Source: an uncultured Megasphaera sp. (GTDB lineage Bacteria; Bacillota; Negativicutes; Veillonellales; Megasphaeraceae). From it: a DNA stretch of 14,238 nucleotides. Of this stretch, positions 7,156-13,265 are shown piece after piece. The notes beneath the pieces were generated by a model, which was not told the origin of the DNA, made no database searches, and worked only from the letters and a program-made list of their open reading frames with translations. Made by a program: the position numbers and the translations under genes. The stretch lies in the NCBI GenBank assembly GCA_902464195.1, contig CABQJB010000030.1, positions 1-14,238 on the forward strand. Direction: 5' to 3'. Numbering within the stretch: position 1 is the first letter of the stretch; every line of letters starts with the position of its first letter.

Positions 7156-7929
7156 TCAGTCACCTTTTTCGTGGAAGAATTCGATGATCTTGTGGATGGC
7201 CAGGGCCATGTGGTTCGGGTTCTGGAAGGGATGGTTGGCCCCTTCGACGGGAACGAATTCGATGACGTTGTTTTCGGCGAAGTCCCGGACGAGAGCGATG
7301 GGAATCATTTCATCTTTCGTGCCATGGAGGATAAGAATGTCATCGGCGAAATCAAAGTATTCGTGGTCGCGGACGTCGAAGCTCTTCAAATCATCCATAA
7401 ATGCCTGGTCGATTTTCATCTTGCGTTCGAAACCGACTTGGATTTCTTTTCCCTTCTTCAGTTTGGCAAAACCTTCGTCGGAGACGTGGTTGCTCATGCT
7501 TTCATACATGTTGACGCCAGGGCTGCGCAGGGCGATCTTCTTGAAGGGATTGCCCTTTTCGATGAGGTAGCGCAGGGTGATGTAGGCGCCGAAACTCGTC
7601 GAATAGTTGTAGATATTCTTGGCCTGGAGTTCGGTCTTGGCGTAGTCGACGACCCATGTCAGATAGTTCATACATTCCGGGAGGGATAATTTCTTGCGGG
7701 CATCGGCGCCGTGGCAGGGCCAGTCGAAGGCGATGACGGCATAATTCTTGTATTTGCTCGTCAGATGTTCGGCAAAATGGACCGTCCCGGCCGTGTCCTT
7801 GTGGCTGCCGAAGCCATGGGTGACGATGACGACGTTGTCGAAGGTACGCGTCTGTTTATCATTATCATTGATGAGCAGCTTGCAGCGGATGCTATAGCCT
7901 TGCTGATTGATGTCGAAATTCTTTTCCAT
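7156..7929 (-). CDS. Alpha/beta hydrolase (esterase/acylhydrolase-like)
   Basis: A 257-residue cytosolic alpha/beta hydrolase. HGFGSHKD (38-44) supplies the oxyanion region and FDWPCHG the following strand-turn. The nucleophile elbow is S-T-S-F-G around S112, where the usual first glycine is serine. The acid is D206 (LHGTKDEMIP) and the base H233 (EGANHPF). The layout is that of serine aminopeptidase/dienelactone-hydrolase-like esterases; the substrate cannot be read from the sequence. ATG 7929 has AGAGGA upstream at normal spacing. The frame continues open further upstream, but that part crosses a terminator and repeat DNA and is not protein-like. A likely promoter lies at 7965-7983. It is the first gene of a probable operon with the EAL protein. 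Confidence 0.85.
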   Translation of the reverse strand: MEKNFDINQQGYSIRCKLLINDNDKQTRTFDNVVIVTHGFGSHKDTAGTVHFAEHLTSKYKNYAVIAFDWPCHGADARKKLSLPECMNYLTWVVDYAKTELQAKNIYNYSTSFGAYITLRYLIEKGNPFKKIALRSPGVNMYESMSNHVSDEGFAKLKKGKEIQVGFERKMKIDQAFMDDLKSFDVRDHEYFDFADDILILHGTKDEMIPIALVRDFAENNVIEFVPVEGANHPFQNPNHMALAIHKIIEFFHEKGD

Positions 7930-7964
7930 ACTGTAATTCCTCTTTACCCTAAATTCGTCAAAAT

Positions 7965-7983
7965 GACGTACGTCGTTAGTATA
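7965..7983 (-). promoter_or_regulatory. Extended -10 promoter with overlapping palindrome, hydrolase-EAL operon
   Basis: On the minus strand TGCTATACT gives an extended -10 element (TATACT at 7983-7978) with no good -35 at 17 bases. Transcription would begin near 7971, inside the perfect palindrome GACGTACGTC (7965-7974). A further inverted repeat, CGTCA-AAA-TGACG (7956-7968), overlaps it. A repressor covering the start point is plausible but is inferred from symmetry only. Confidence 0.45.
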
Positions 7984-7987
7984 GCAT

Positions 7988-8022
7988 AAAAAAGGGCTTG
8001 TCGCACGACGACAAGCCTTTTT
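7988..8022 (-). terminator. Rho-independent terminator, probably bidirectional, ending the tatAC transcript
   Basis: The stem GGGCTTGTCG / CGACAAGCC encloses a short CACGA-type loop. It has an A-run on its left and a T-run on its right, so each strand shows a GC stem followed by five or six Ts. Going leftward it is the first terminator after tatC, about 190 bases past its stop, with repeat DNA in between. It also insulates the hydrolase promoter immediately beyond it. Confidence 0.8.
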
Positions 8023-8023
8023 C

Positions 8024-8137
8024 TTGTAGGGGCTCCCACGTGGGGCGCCCGCTCTGGGATATGTACGATTTCCCGACCCGTTTGCTAGAAGAATTATCCT
8101 AATTCCTAACGGGTCGCCCACGTGGCGACCCCTACAA
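8024..8137. repeat. 114-bp palindromic MITE-like element with imperfect 28-bp terminal inverted repeats
   Basis: The left arm (8024-8051, TTGTAGGGG...CCACGTGGG...CCCG) is an imperfect inverted copy of the right arm (8110-8137, ending CCCCTACAA). The outer 9 bases match exactly and each arm is centred on CACGTG. A second, exact 8-base inverted pair, GACCCGTT (8075-8082) / AACGGGTC (8108-8115), is nested inside and shares bases with the right arm, so alternative foldings compete. No reading frame within it resembles a protein. I believe similar palindromes are dispersed in Negativicutes genomes, but copy number was not checked. Confidence 0.6.
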
Positions 8138-8167
8138 ACTCCGTACTGCAAACTATAAAGACAACCT

Positions 8168-8217
8168 CCTACGGCCCACGAACCACGAGCCACGAACCAC
8201 TAGTCACTAGCCACTAC
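8168..8217. repeat. Six tandem heptads (CCACGAA/CCACTAG type) abutting the tatC stop
   Basis: After CCTACGGC (8168-8175) come six exact 7-base units from 8176 to 8217: CCACGAA, CCACGAG, CCACGAA, CCACTAG, TCACTAG, CCACTAC. The tatC stop codon (8214-8216, minus strand) lies within the last unit, so the repeat reaches the exact end of the gene. The same family, inverted, occurs at 1-22. Confidence 0.85.
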
Positions 8218-8918
8218 CGATGCAGGCCGTATCGGATGATGAGGCGGCTGATTTCCAGGAGGGCGATCATGGGCAGGGCCAAGAGACACTGGGACAGGAT
8301 GTCTGTCGTCGGCGTGATGACGGCGGCTGCGATGAAGGCCAGGAGGATGATGTATTTCCGTTTCTTGGCCAACATGGCAGACGTGATGAAATCCAGCTTG
8401 GCCAGGACGATGAGCACCAGGGGCAGGTTGAACAGGACGCCAAAGGGCAGGACCAGCATGAAAACGAAATTCAGGTAGCTTTCCATAGACAGCATGGGCT
8501 GGACGAAGTCCGACGAGAAGGTGAGGAAGAATCGGAGCCCCTGGGGCAGGACGATGAACCAGGAAAAGGCGATGCCCGTCAGGAACAGGACCAGTGATGA
8601 CGGGACCAGTACCGTGAGGGTCGTCTTTTCGCGGTCCGTGAAGGCCGGTACCAGGAAGGCCCAGAATTCATAAAAAAGGACTGGTGCCGTCAGGATAGCA
8701 CCGGCTGTGAGCATGACCTTGAAATAGATGAAAAAGGCTTCGGCCGGTTTCATGAAGTAGAGCTTGCCAGCCGGCGCCGTCAAAAAGGCCATGATTTCGT
8801 CGAGCCATATATTGCTGACAACCATGCCGACGGCCAGCATGGCCAGGGAGATGAGCAGGCGCCGGCGCAGTTCCGACAGATGCCCGGACAGGGGCATGAC
8901 GGCTTCTTTACTTTCCAT
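8214..8918 (-). CDS. tatC: Sec-independent (twin-arginine) protein translocase subunit TatC
   Basis: A 234-residue polytopic membrane protein with six predicted helices. TatC hallmarks are clear: HLSELRRRL near the N-terminus (E16 is part of the signal-binding site), KPAEAFFIYFK, FYEFWAFLVPAFTDREK, and AAVITPTTDILSQ before the last helices. It is the receptor that binds RR signal peptides and nucleates TatA assembly. The ATG at 8918 overlaps the tatA end by 11 bases, with little ribosome site of its own, so translational coupling is likely. There is no separate tatB, as in other Firmicutes minimal Tat systems. The stop codon coincides with the end of a heptad repeat, so the last residues could have been altered by its insertion, although the usual length is kept. 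Confidence 0.95.
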   Translation of the reverse strand: MESKEAVMPLSGHLSELRRRLLISLAMLAVGMVVSNIWLDEIMAFLTAPAGKLYFMKPAEAFFIYFKVMLTAGAILTAPVLFYEFWAFLVPAFTDREKTTLTVLVPSSLVLFLTGIAFSWFIVLPQGLRFFLTFSSDFVQPMLSMESYLNFVFMLVLPFGVLFNLPLVLIVLAKLDFITSAMLAKKRKYIILLAFIAAAVITPTTDILSQCLLALPMIALLEISRLIIRYGLHR

Positions 8919-9117
8919 GGTTTTCTGCCGGTTTTACAGCTTCTGCCGCAACTTCCTGGATTTCGGCTTTGGCTTCGGCCGGTTCGTGGACGGCATCTTT
9001 GAATTCGCGCAGGCTCTTGCCTAAAGCCTTGCCGACGCCAGGGAGTTTGCCCGGGCCGAAGATGACCAGACCGATGACTAAGATAAGAACTAATTCGGGA
9101 ACACCTAAACCAAACAT
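8908..9117 (-). CDS. tatA: Twin-arginine translocase pore subunit TatA
   Basis: A 69-residue protein with the TatA architecture: a short hydrophobic helix (PELVLILVIGLVIFG), the FGPGKLP hinge, an amphipathic helix (GVGKALGKSLREFKDAVHE) and a polar Ala/Glu-rich tail. It multimerises to form the conduit for folded Tat substrates. ATG 9117 is preceded by AAGGAGG (9132-9126) at 8 bases, a strong site; the longer open frame upstream to 9243 is not needed. It overlaps tatC by 11 bases in one operon. With no TatB gene nearby, this protein probably serves both roles, as in Bacillus TatAd/TatAy. A Tat-signal protein is encoded divergently 187 bases away. Confidence 0.93.
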   Translation of the reverse strand: MFGLGVPELVLILVIGLVIFGPGKLPGVGKALGKSLREFKDAVHEPAEAKAEIQEVAAEAVKPAENHGK

Positions 9118-9304
9118 ATGAAAGACCTCCTTGCTTTTTTTACTAGTATAGAAAGGCTGTGTCCGCTTTTTGTAAAGAAAGATGCTATTTTCTGTAAAAT
9201 TGCAGCTTTTTTGCATGTTTTTCCTTTCTTTTGCTAAAAACATACCATTCCTATACAGAAACGGCCTATACTGGGCCTAGTTTTGATTCGAGGAGGGATT
9301 TTTC
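9118..9304. promoter_or_regulatory. Divergent promoter region between tatA and Tat-substrate gene
   Basis: These 187 AT-rich bases must hold both start regions. Leftward, TATACT (9150-9145, minus) is a good -10; TTTACA lies 20 bases upstream, longer than ideal. Rightward, a pair of direct repeats CCTATACAG (9250-9258) and CCTATACTG (9265-9273) gives two -10-like hexamers, neither with a convincing -35. AGGAGGG (9291-9297) serves the rightward gene. No terminator hairpin is present, which is consistent with co-regulated divergent genes. Confidence 0.45.
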
Positions 9305-10462
9305 ATGGAAAACCATGCATTTTCGCGACGTACATTCTTAAAGATGGCTGCCGGTACGGCTGTAGGGGCGGCCTTATTTTCAATGCCGGCTTTATCATTA
9401 GCTAAAGGGGAAGGGAAGACGTTATCGAAACAGGACTTGACGCCCGTCCCGTACGGCCAGATTCCGTCTGATGCCCAGGCTTGTGCCAAGGCATCGAAAC
9501 TGATTTCCCGGAATTATACGTATATTTTGGATCAGGCACGCCAGCTCCAGGACGGCTGGCTGCGGGATACAGTCTGCACTATGATCCAGCATCCGACGCC
9601 GACGTTCATGCAGGCCTATACCTCATCAGCCTCCGTTTCCATACTCTATGCCAAACTGGCAGCAGCCGGCCTCATCGATACGGCCAAAATCGACAAAGAC
9701 CATCTCCTGCCGCCATATACCGGCAAGGTCCAGCCCTTCATGACGGCACCGGGCAGCGGCTATGGCAGCCATCATCCGTATCCCGGCGGCCTGGCTACGC
9801 ATGTCAGTGCCAACGTCCACATCACGCAGGGCATCATCCATACGTATGAAGACGTCTTCTGTTATGATGTCCACACGGACATTGCCCTGGCCGGTCAGCT
9901 GCTCCATGATATCATGAAACCCTTTGTCTTCCAGTGGCAGCCTGACGGCTCGTCCCTGAAAGAATATACCATTGCCGGGCAAGGGGCACACCATGTCCTG
10001 TCCATTGCCGAATCGATGTGCCGCAGCCTGCCAGCTGAAGAAGTCGTCGCTCAGGCCTGTGCCCACGGGGCGCCGAACGATGCCAAAGGGGAAGCGGACG
10101 TCGTGGCCTGGCTGAAAGCGGCGGCCATCATCGCCCAGAAGGACCCCGTCGCCTATGGCGTCCTCAACAAGATGGGCAATGGCCTGCCGTCACCGCATCA
10201 CCAGGAAGGCTATATCGTCCACCTTGGCGACCACGACTGGGTCCTCAGCTCGCCAGCCGGTCAGAAGACATCGGCCCTGCTCAAGAAAATCGCCGTCCAG
10301 CAGTACGGCATGAGCGACAGCGACAGTCAGGGGGCGAAGTTCAACTACTTCAAGAACTATGCAGAATCCCAGCTGTCCTGCATGTATCTCAACATGCTCC
10401 AGGCCGAACCGGATGGGGAACGCCTGGCGGCTCAGGCTGTGGCCAAGGTCATCACAAAATAA
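9305..10462 (+). CDS. Tat-exported HD-domain (YhaM-like) metal-dependent hydrolase
   Basis: A 385-residue protein. It starts MENHAFSRRTFLKMAAG, a near-perfect twin-arginine signal (S-R8-R9-x-F-L-K), followed by a hydrophobic core and a likely cleavage near residue 33. The mature part has an HD-type metal site: HHPYPGGLATH (156-166), H201-D202 (LLHDIMKP), GAHH (227-230) and an AHG histidine at 254. The HHxYPGGLxxH pattern followed by LLHD resembles the HD domain of YhaM-type 3'-5' exoribonucleases, but there is no nucleic-acid-binding OB domain. Export through Tat fits a metalloenzyme that is folded and loaded with metal in the cytoplasm. The substrate, phosphodiester or otherwise, is unknown. 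AGGAGGG at 8 bases supports ATG 9305. It is divergent from tatAC and likely a client of it. Confidence 0.82.
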   Translation: MENHAFSRRTFLKMAAGTAVGAALFSMPALSLAKGEGKTLSKQDLTPVPYGQIPSDAQACAKASKLISRNYTYILDQARQLQDGWLRDTVCTMIQHPTPTFMQAYTSSASVSILYAKLAAAGLIDTAKIDKDHLLPPYTGKVQPFMTAPGSGYGSHHPYPGGLATHVSANVHITQGIIHTYEDVFCYDVHTDIALAGQLLHDIMKPFVFQWQPDGSSLKEYTIAGQGAHHVLSIAESMCRSLPAEEVVAQACAHGAPNDAKGEADVVAWLKAAAIIAQKDPVAYGVLNKMGNGLPSPHHQEGYIVHLGDHDWVLSSPAGQKTSALLKKIAVQQYGMSDSDSQGAKFNYFKNYAESQLSCMYLNMLQAEPDGERLAAQAVAKVITK

Positions 10463-10490
10463 ATCGTTTAACTTTTTATAATAGCTGATA

Positions 10491-10519
10491 TTGACAGAAA
10501 CCACTTAAAACTTTACAAT
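10491..10519 (+). promoter_or_regulatory. brnQ promoter (TTGACA-17-TACAAT)
   Basis: TTGACA (10491-10496) and TACAAT (10514-10519) are separated by exactly 17 bases, a near-consensus housekeeping promoter. Transcription should begin near 10526, giving a leader of about 50 bases. The leader is too short for a T-box or other large riboswitch. Confidence 0.82.
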
Positions 10520-10560
10520 AGAACGATAAAGATTTACAGGTATAAATTAAAATTGTAAAG
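10511..10560. promoter_or_regulatory. Candidate operator: 9-bp inverted repeat flanking the brnQ start point
   Basis: CTTTACAAT (10511-10519) and ATTGTAAAG (10552-10560) are exact inverse copies 32 bases apart. The left arm contains the -10 element and would not be wholly transcribed, so a DNA-binding site is likelier than an RNA hairpin. A third related half-site, TTTACA, sits at 10533-10538. The right arm touches the ribosome site. A repressor of amino acid uptake, such as a CodY- or Lrp-type factor, is conceivable but the sequence does not identify one. Confidence 0.4.
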
Positions 10561-10576
10561 GAAGTGTTATCTGCTC

Positions 10577-11908
10577 ATGTTAAAAAATGGTGCACAAGTC
10601 GGACTGTTGTTGTTCGGCATGTTTTTCGGGGCGGGGAACCTTATTTTCCCGCCCTCTTTAGGTTTTCAGGCAGGCTCGTCGTTCACGCCGGCCATCCTGG
10701 GGTTCCTCCTGTCCGGCATCGGTATGCCTGTCGTTGCCGTTATCATGGGGACTTTCAACCCCGGCGGTTTCCGGGCGGAAATGAACCGTAAGATTTCGCC
10801 TCTCTTTTCACTGGTCATCCTGACCTTGATGTATTTAGCCATTGGCCCCCTCATGGCCATCCCGAGGACGGCGGCGACGTCCTTTTCCATCGGCATCCTG
10901 CCCATCACGGGCGACGGTATGCTGCCGCTGGCTATCTTCACGACGCTCTATTTCATCTGTGCCTGGTGGCTGTCGATTACGCCGTCGAAACTCCTGGACC
11001 GCGTCGGCAAGGTATTGACGCCAATCTTTGCTATCATGATTGTCCTGCTCATCATCGTCGGCATGATTGCCTATACGACGCCATCTACGGCAGCGCCTAT
11101 GGGGAAATATGCCGCTTCGGCCTTCGGCAATGGCTTCGTCGAAGGCTATAACACCGTCGATACCCTGGCTTCCTTTGCCTTTTGCATCATCGCCCTGGGT
11201 GCCATGAAGCGGATCCACTTCGCATCGGAAAAGGAACACGTTGCCAGCGTCTGGATGGCCGGTGCTGCCGTCGCCGTCCTCATGGGCGGACTCTATCTGG
11301 GTCTGGCCCTCTTGGGCAATCATTTCCCCATTCCCCAGTCGGTCTATGAAGATGCCAGTGTCAATCTCGGTGCCTATGTGTTATCTCAGACGTCGTTCCA
11401 GATTTTCGGGACTGTCGGCATGGCCTTCCTGGCTGTCATGGTCACGCTGACCTGCTTCACGACGACTGTCGGCCTCATCGCAGCTGTTTCGACGTTCTTT
11501 GCCGAAGAGTTCCCGGTCCTGTCGTATAAGAAATACGTTACCCTCATCTGCCTGGTCAGCCTGGTCCTGGCCAATCTCGGCCTGAATCAGATTATCCAGG
11601 TCACGCTGCCCCTCTTGTTGTTCGTCTATCCCATTGCCATTGCCGTCGTCATCCTGACCATCGTCAATAAATTCGTCGGCCTGTCAAAACTGGGCATGCG
11701 CTGTACGGTCACCGCCGCCGGCCTGGTATCGGCCATCGACATTGCGGCTCAGTTCTTCCAACTTGACGGAGCGGCTGTCATCATCCAGGGCCTGCCCTTG
11801 GGCGACAGCGGCCTGGGCTGGCTCGTACCGGTCCTGGTCTGCCTGGCCCTGTCTCTGGTCCTGCCCGGAAAAATCAGCGGCGAAAGTGCATTAGAAGAAA
11901 GTTTGTAG
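10577..11908 (+). CDS. brnQ: Branched-chain amino acid carrier BrnQ (LIVCS family)
   Basis: A 443-residue membrane protein with about 12 hydrophobic helices. The N-terminal family block is intact (GMFFGAGNLIFPPSLGFQAG), with the following helix of the MPVVAVIMG type and the internal IPRTAATSFSIG segment. BrnQ proteins import leucine, isoleucine and valine by Na+ or H+ symport. The length matches the family norm (about 430-450). ATG 10577 follows an AAAGGAAG ribosome site at 12 bases, slightly long. It has its own strong promoter at 10491-10519 and terminator at 11936-11969, so it appears monocistronic. Uptake of branched-chain amino acids would suit an amino-acid-fermenting or branched-chain-fatty-acid-producing anaerobe, though this is inference. 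Confidence 0.95.
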   Translation: MLKNGAQVGLLLFGMFFGAGNLIFPPSLGFQAGSSFTPAILGFLLSGIGMPVVAVIMGTFNPGGFRAEMNRKISPLFSLVILTLMYLAIGPLMAIPRTAATSFSIGILPITGDGMLPLAIFTTLYFICAWWLSITPSKLLDRVGKVLTPIFAIMIVLLIIVGMIAYTTPSTAAPMGKYAASAFGNGFVEGYNTVDTLASFAFCIIALGAMKRIHFASEKEHVASVWMAGAAVAVLMGGLYLGLALLGNHFPIPQSVYEDASVNLGAYVLSQTSFQIFGTVGMAFLAVMVTLTCFTTTVGLIAAVSTFFAEEFPVLSYKKYVTLICLVSLVLANLGLNQIIQVTLPLLLFVYPIAIAVVILTIVNKFVGLSKLGMRCTVTAAGLVSAIDIAAQFFQLDGAAVIIQGLPLGDSGLGWLVPVLVCLALSLVLPGKISGESALEESL

Positions 11909-11935
11909 CATAAAGCGTTTATCGTTTGCAGAAAA

Positions 11936-11969
11936 AAAAGAGGCTGTCTTTGTACGACGGCCTCTTTTC
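11936..11969 (+). terminator. Rho-independent terminator after brnQ
   Basis: AAAAGAGGC (11936-11944) pairs with GCCTCTTTT (11960-11968), and inner GTC/GAC pairs extend the stem around a TTTGTAC-type loop. The A-run before and T-run after suit termination in either direction. It begins 28 bases past the brnQ stop. Confidence 0.8.
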
Positions 11970-11978
11970 GTGTATAAT
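11950..11978 (+). promoter_or_regulatory. ZIP-gene promoter with its -35 inside the brnQ terminator loop
   Basis: TTGTAC (11950-11955) and consensus TATAAT (11973-11978) are 17 bases apart. The -35 hexamer lies in the terminator loop. The predicted leader contains TGAGTATCA and TGAGATACA (about 11994-12024), two related 9-mers that could be regulator sites. A metal-responsive regulator would fit the downstream gene but is not identified. Confidence 0.7.
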
Positions 11979-12040
11979 GAAATTATAACGATATTGAGTA
12001 TCAAATATATCCAGATGAGATACAAGGAGGGAAAGTCATT

Positions 12041-12820
12041 ATGGAAAATGCTATCATGGGAATCCTCATTCCCTTTATAGGCACGTCCTTAGGAGCGGCC
12101 TGCGTCTATGCCATGAAACAGGAATTGGACCGCCAGGTCCAGCGTGGACTGACGGGGTTTGCATCGGGCGTCATGATTGCCGCCTCGATTTGGAGCCTCT
12201 TGATACCGGCCATGGAAGAAGCGGCGCCGTTAGGGAAATTCGCTTTCGTGCCGGCTGTGGCCGGATTCTGGCTGGGCATCTTCCTGCTCCTGGCCCTGGA
12301 CCGGCTGGTGCCGCACCTGCACATGTACAGCGAGAAAGCCGAAGGGCCGCACAGCCACTTGCAGCGGACGACGATGCTCGTCCTGGCCGTGACGCTGCAC
12401 AACATTCCCGAAGGCATGGCCGTCGGCGTCGTCTATGCCGGCCTTTTAGCCGGGCAGACGGGCATCAGCGCTGCCGGAGCCCTGGCCTTGTCCCTGGGCA
12501 TCGCCTTGCAGAACCTGCCCGAAGGGGCTATCATCTCCATGCCCCTCAAGGCGGCCGGTGTCGGTAAGCACAAGGCCTTTATCGGCGGCGTCCTGTCGGG
12601 TATCGTCGAACCTATCGGGGCGGCCCTAACCATCGCCCTGACGGCTTTCATCGTGCCCGTCCTGCCGTATCTCCTCAGCCTGGCTGCCGGGGCCATGTGC
12701 TACGTAGTCGTCGAAGAACTCATTCCGGAAATGTCAGTTGGCGAACACTCCGACATCGGCGTCCTGTCCTTTGCCCTGGGATTCACCCTGATGATGGCCA
12801 TGGATGTAGCCTTGTCGTGA
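12041..12820 (+). CDS. ZIP-family divalent metal transporter (GufA/ZupT type)
   Basis: A 259-residue membrane protein with eight predicted helices. The paired metal-site helices are intact: H120-N-I-P-E124-G-M-A-V-G in helix IV and Q157-N-L-P-E161-G-A-I in helix V. VVEELIPE (223-230) follows later. A histidine-bearing loop (H92, H94, H104, H106) lies between helices III and IV, as in many ZIP proteins. Members import zinc, and sometimes iron or manganese, down a gradient; the metal here is not determined. AAGGAGGG (12024-12031) is 9 bases before ATG 12041. It has its own promoter and no following gene in the same unit; no clear terminator follows its stop. Confidence 0.92.
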   Translation: MENAIMGILIPFIGTSLGAACVYAMKQELDRQVQRGLTGFASGVMIAASIWSLLIPAMEEAAPLGKFAFVPAVAGFWLGIFLLLALDRLVPHLHMYSEKAEGPHSHLQRTTMLVLAVTLHNIPEGMAVGVVYAGLLAGQTGISAAGALALSLGIALQNLPEGAIISMPLKAAGVGKHKAFIGGVLSGIVEPIGAALTIALTAFIVPVLPYLLSLAAGAMCYVVVEELIPEMSVGEHSDIGVLSFALGFTLMMAMDVALS

Positions 12821-12831
12821 TTCCCCCTTAA

Positions 12832-12900
12832 TAGTATCTAAAAGTATACTATATGACTTTAAAGTGCATACTTGCTAAAAGATATCAAAATGGCTATACT
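12832..12900 (+). promoter_or_regulatory. Promoter with two palindromic operators, upstream of decayed flavin reductase gene
   Basis: TTGCTA (12872-12877) and TATACT (12895-12900) are 17 bases apart. Upstream are TAGTAT-N8-ATACTA (12832-12851), which contains the perfect palindrome AGTATACT (12843-12850), and AAGT-GCAT-ACTT (12862-12873), whose end touches the -35. Two AGTATACT-like sites at a promoter resemble HxlR- or MarR-family operators, which often control flavin reductase genes; the regulator is not in view. The promoter looks intact although its gene is broken. Confidence 0.55.
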
Positions 12901-12903
12901 GTA

Positions 12904-12929
12904 ATCATCACGAAGGGCCCCGTGATGAT
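12904..12929 (+). other. Hairpin at predicted 5' end of leader
   Basis: ATCATCACG (12904-12912) and CGTGATGAT (12921-12929) are a perfect 9-base inverted repeat with an 8-base loop containing GGGCCC. It begins at about the predicted transcription start (near 12906) and has no T-run, so it is not a terminator. It could stabilise the transcript's 5' end or be a further operator. Confidence 0.5.
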
Positions 12930-12969
12930 GAGTAGCACGATATAGATGATCTGCAAGGGGGAAGTACGT

Positions 12970-13142
12970 ATGCTGAAAGAGAAAGTCGATGTGTTCACCT
13001 ATGCCGGCGAAATTGTACGAGGCATCCATATATCTTCAAGAAGTTCTATCCTCAGGATATCCCGGGGACGGCGACGATGTTCAATAAAGAACCGCATTAT
13101 ACGATTTTTGGGGAAATCGTCAATGCCTATGTCATCCATTAA
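12970..13142 (+). pseudogene. Flavin reductase family gene, internally deleted and frameshifted
   Basis: ATG 12970, with the ribosome site AAGGGGGAAG, starts MLKEKVDVFTYAGEIVR, a typical N-terminus of flavin reductase-like FMN-binding proteins. After about 17 codons similarity stops. In a different frame, about 13023-13142 reads KKFYPQDIPGTATMF, then NKEPHY and GEIVNAYVIH, then a stop, which resembles the C-terminal end of the same family. A full gene would be near 190 codons, so roughly two thirds is missing and the ends are joined out of frame near 13020-13030. No FMN-binding core remains. Family assignment is from remembered motifs and moderately sure; that this is a deletion remnant rather than a real short gene is well supported by the two-frame pattern. 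Confidence 0.72.
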
Positions 13143-13155
13143 AGCATGATGTGTT

Positions 13156-13224
13156 ATGAAAGTTATCGCCATCAATGGCAGTCCCCGCCGCCAGGGGAAT
13201 ACGGCGGCGCTCTTGAGAAGAGTG
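13156..13224 (+). pseudogene. 5' fragment of NADPH-dependent FMN reductase/flavodoxin-like gene
   Basis: ATG 13156 begins MKVIAINGSPRRQGNTAALL, the phosphate-binding loop of the NADPH-dependent FMN reductase/iron-sulfur flavoprotein family (GSPRxxGNT). After about 23 codons the similarity ends; the frame then runs into the following gene with unrelated sequence. A complete member would need 170-200 codons. It lies 13 bases after the flavin reductase remnant, so the two flavoprotein genes were probably neighbours in one operon and lost most of their length together or in succession. Confidence 0.7.
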
Positions 13225-13265
13225 ATATATAGATCGAAAACGCACAGCAAAGGAGAATATATACT

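Noticed and set aside
7930..8193. N-terminal extension of the hydrolase frame
   Set aside because: It would translate through the terminator, palindromic element and heptad repeat; ATG 7929 has its own ribosome site and starts the recognisable fold.
8176..8217. CRISPR-like array
   Set aside because: Units are only 7 bases and contiguous, with no spacers; no cas genes are present.
8122..8478. Plus-strand frame crossing the heptad array into tatC
   Set aside because: It combines repeat DNA with tatC antisense and has no protein-like features.
12904..12929. Terminator for the ZIP gene
   Set aside because: The stem is strong but no T-run follows, and it lies at the predicted start of a new transcript.
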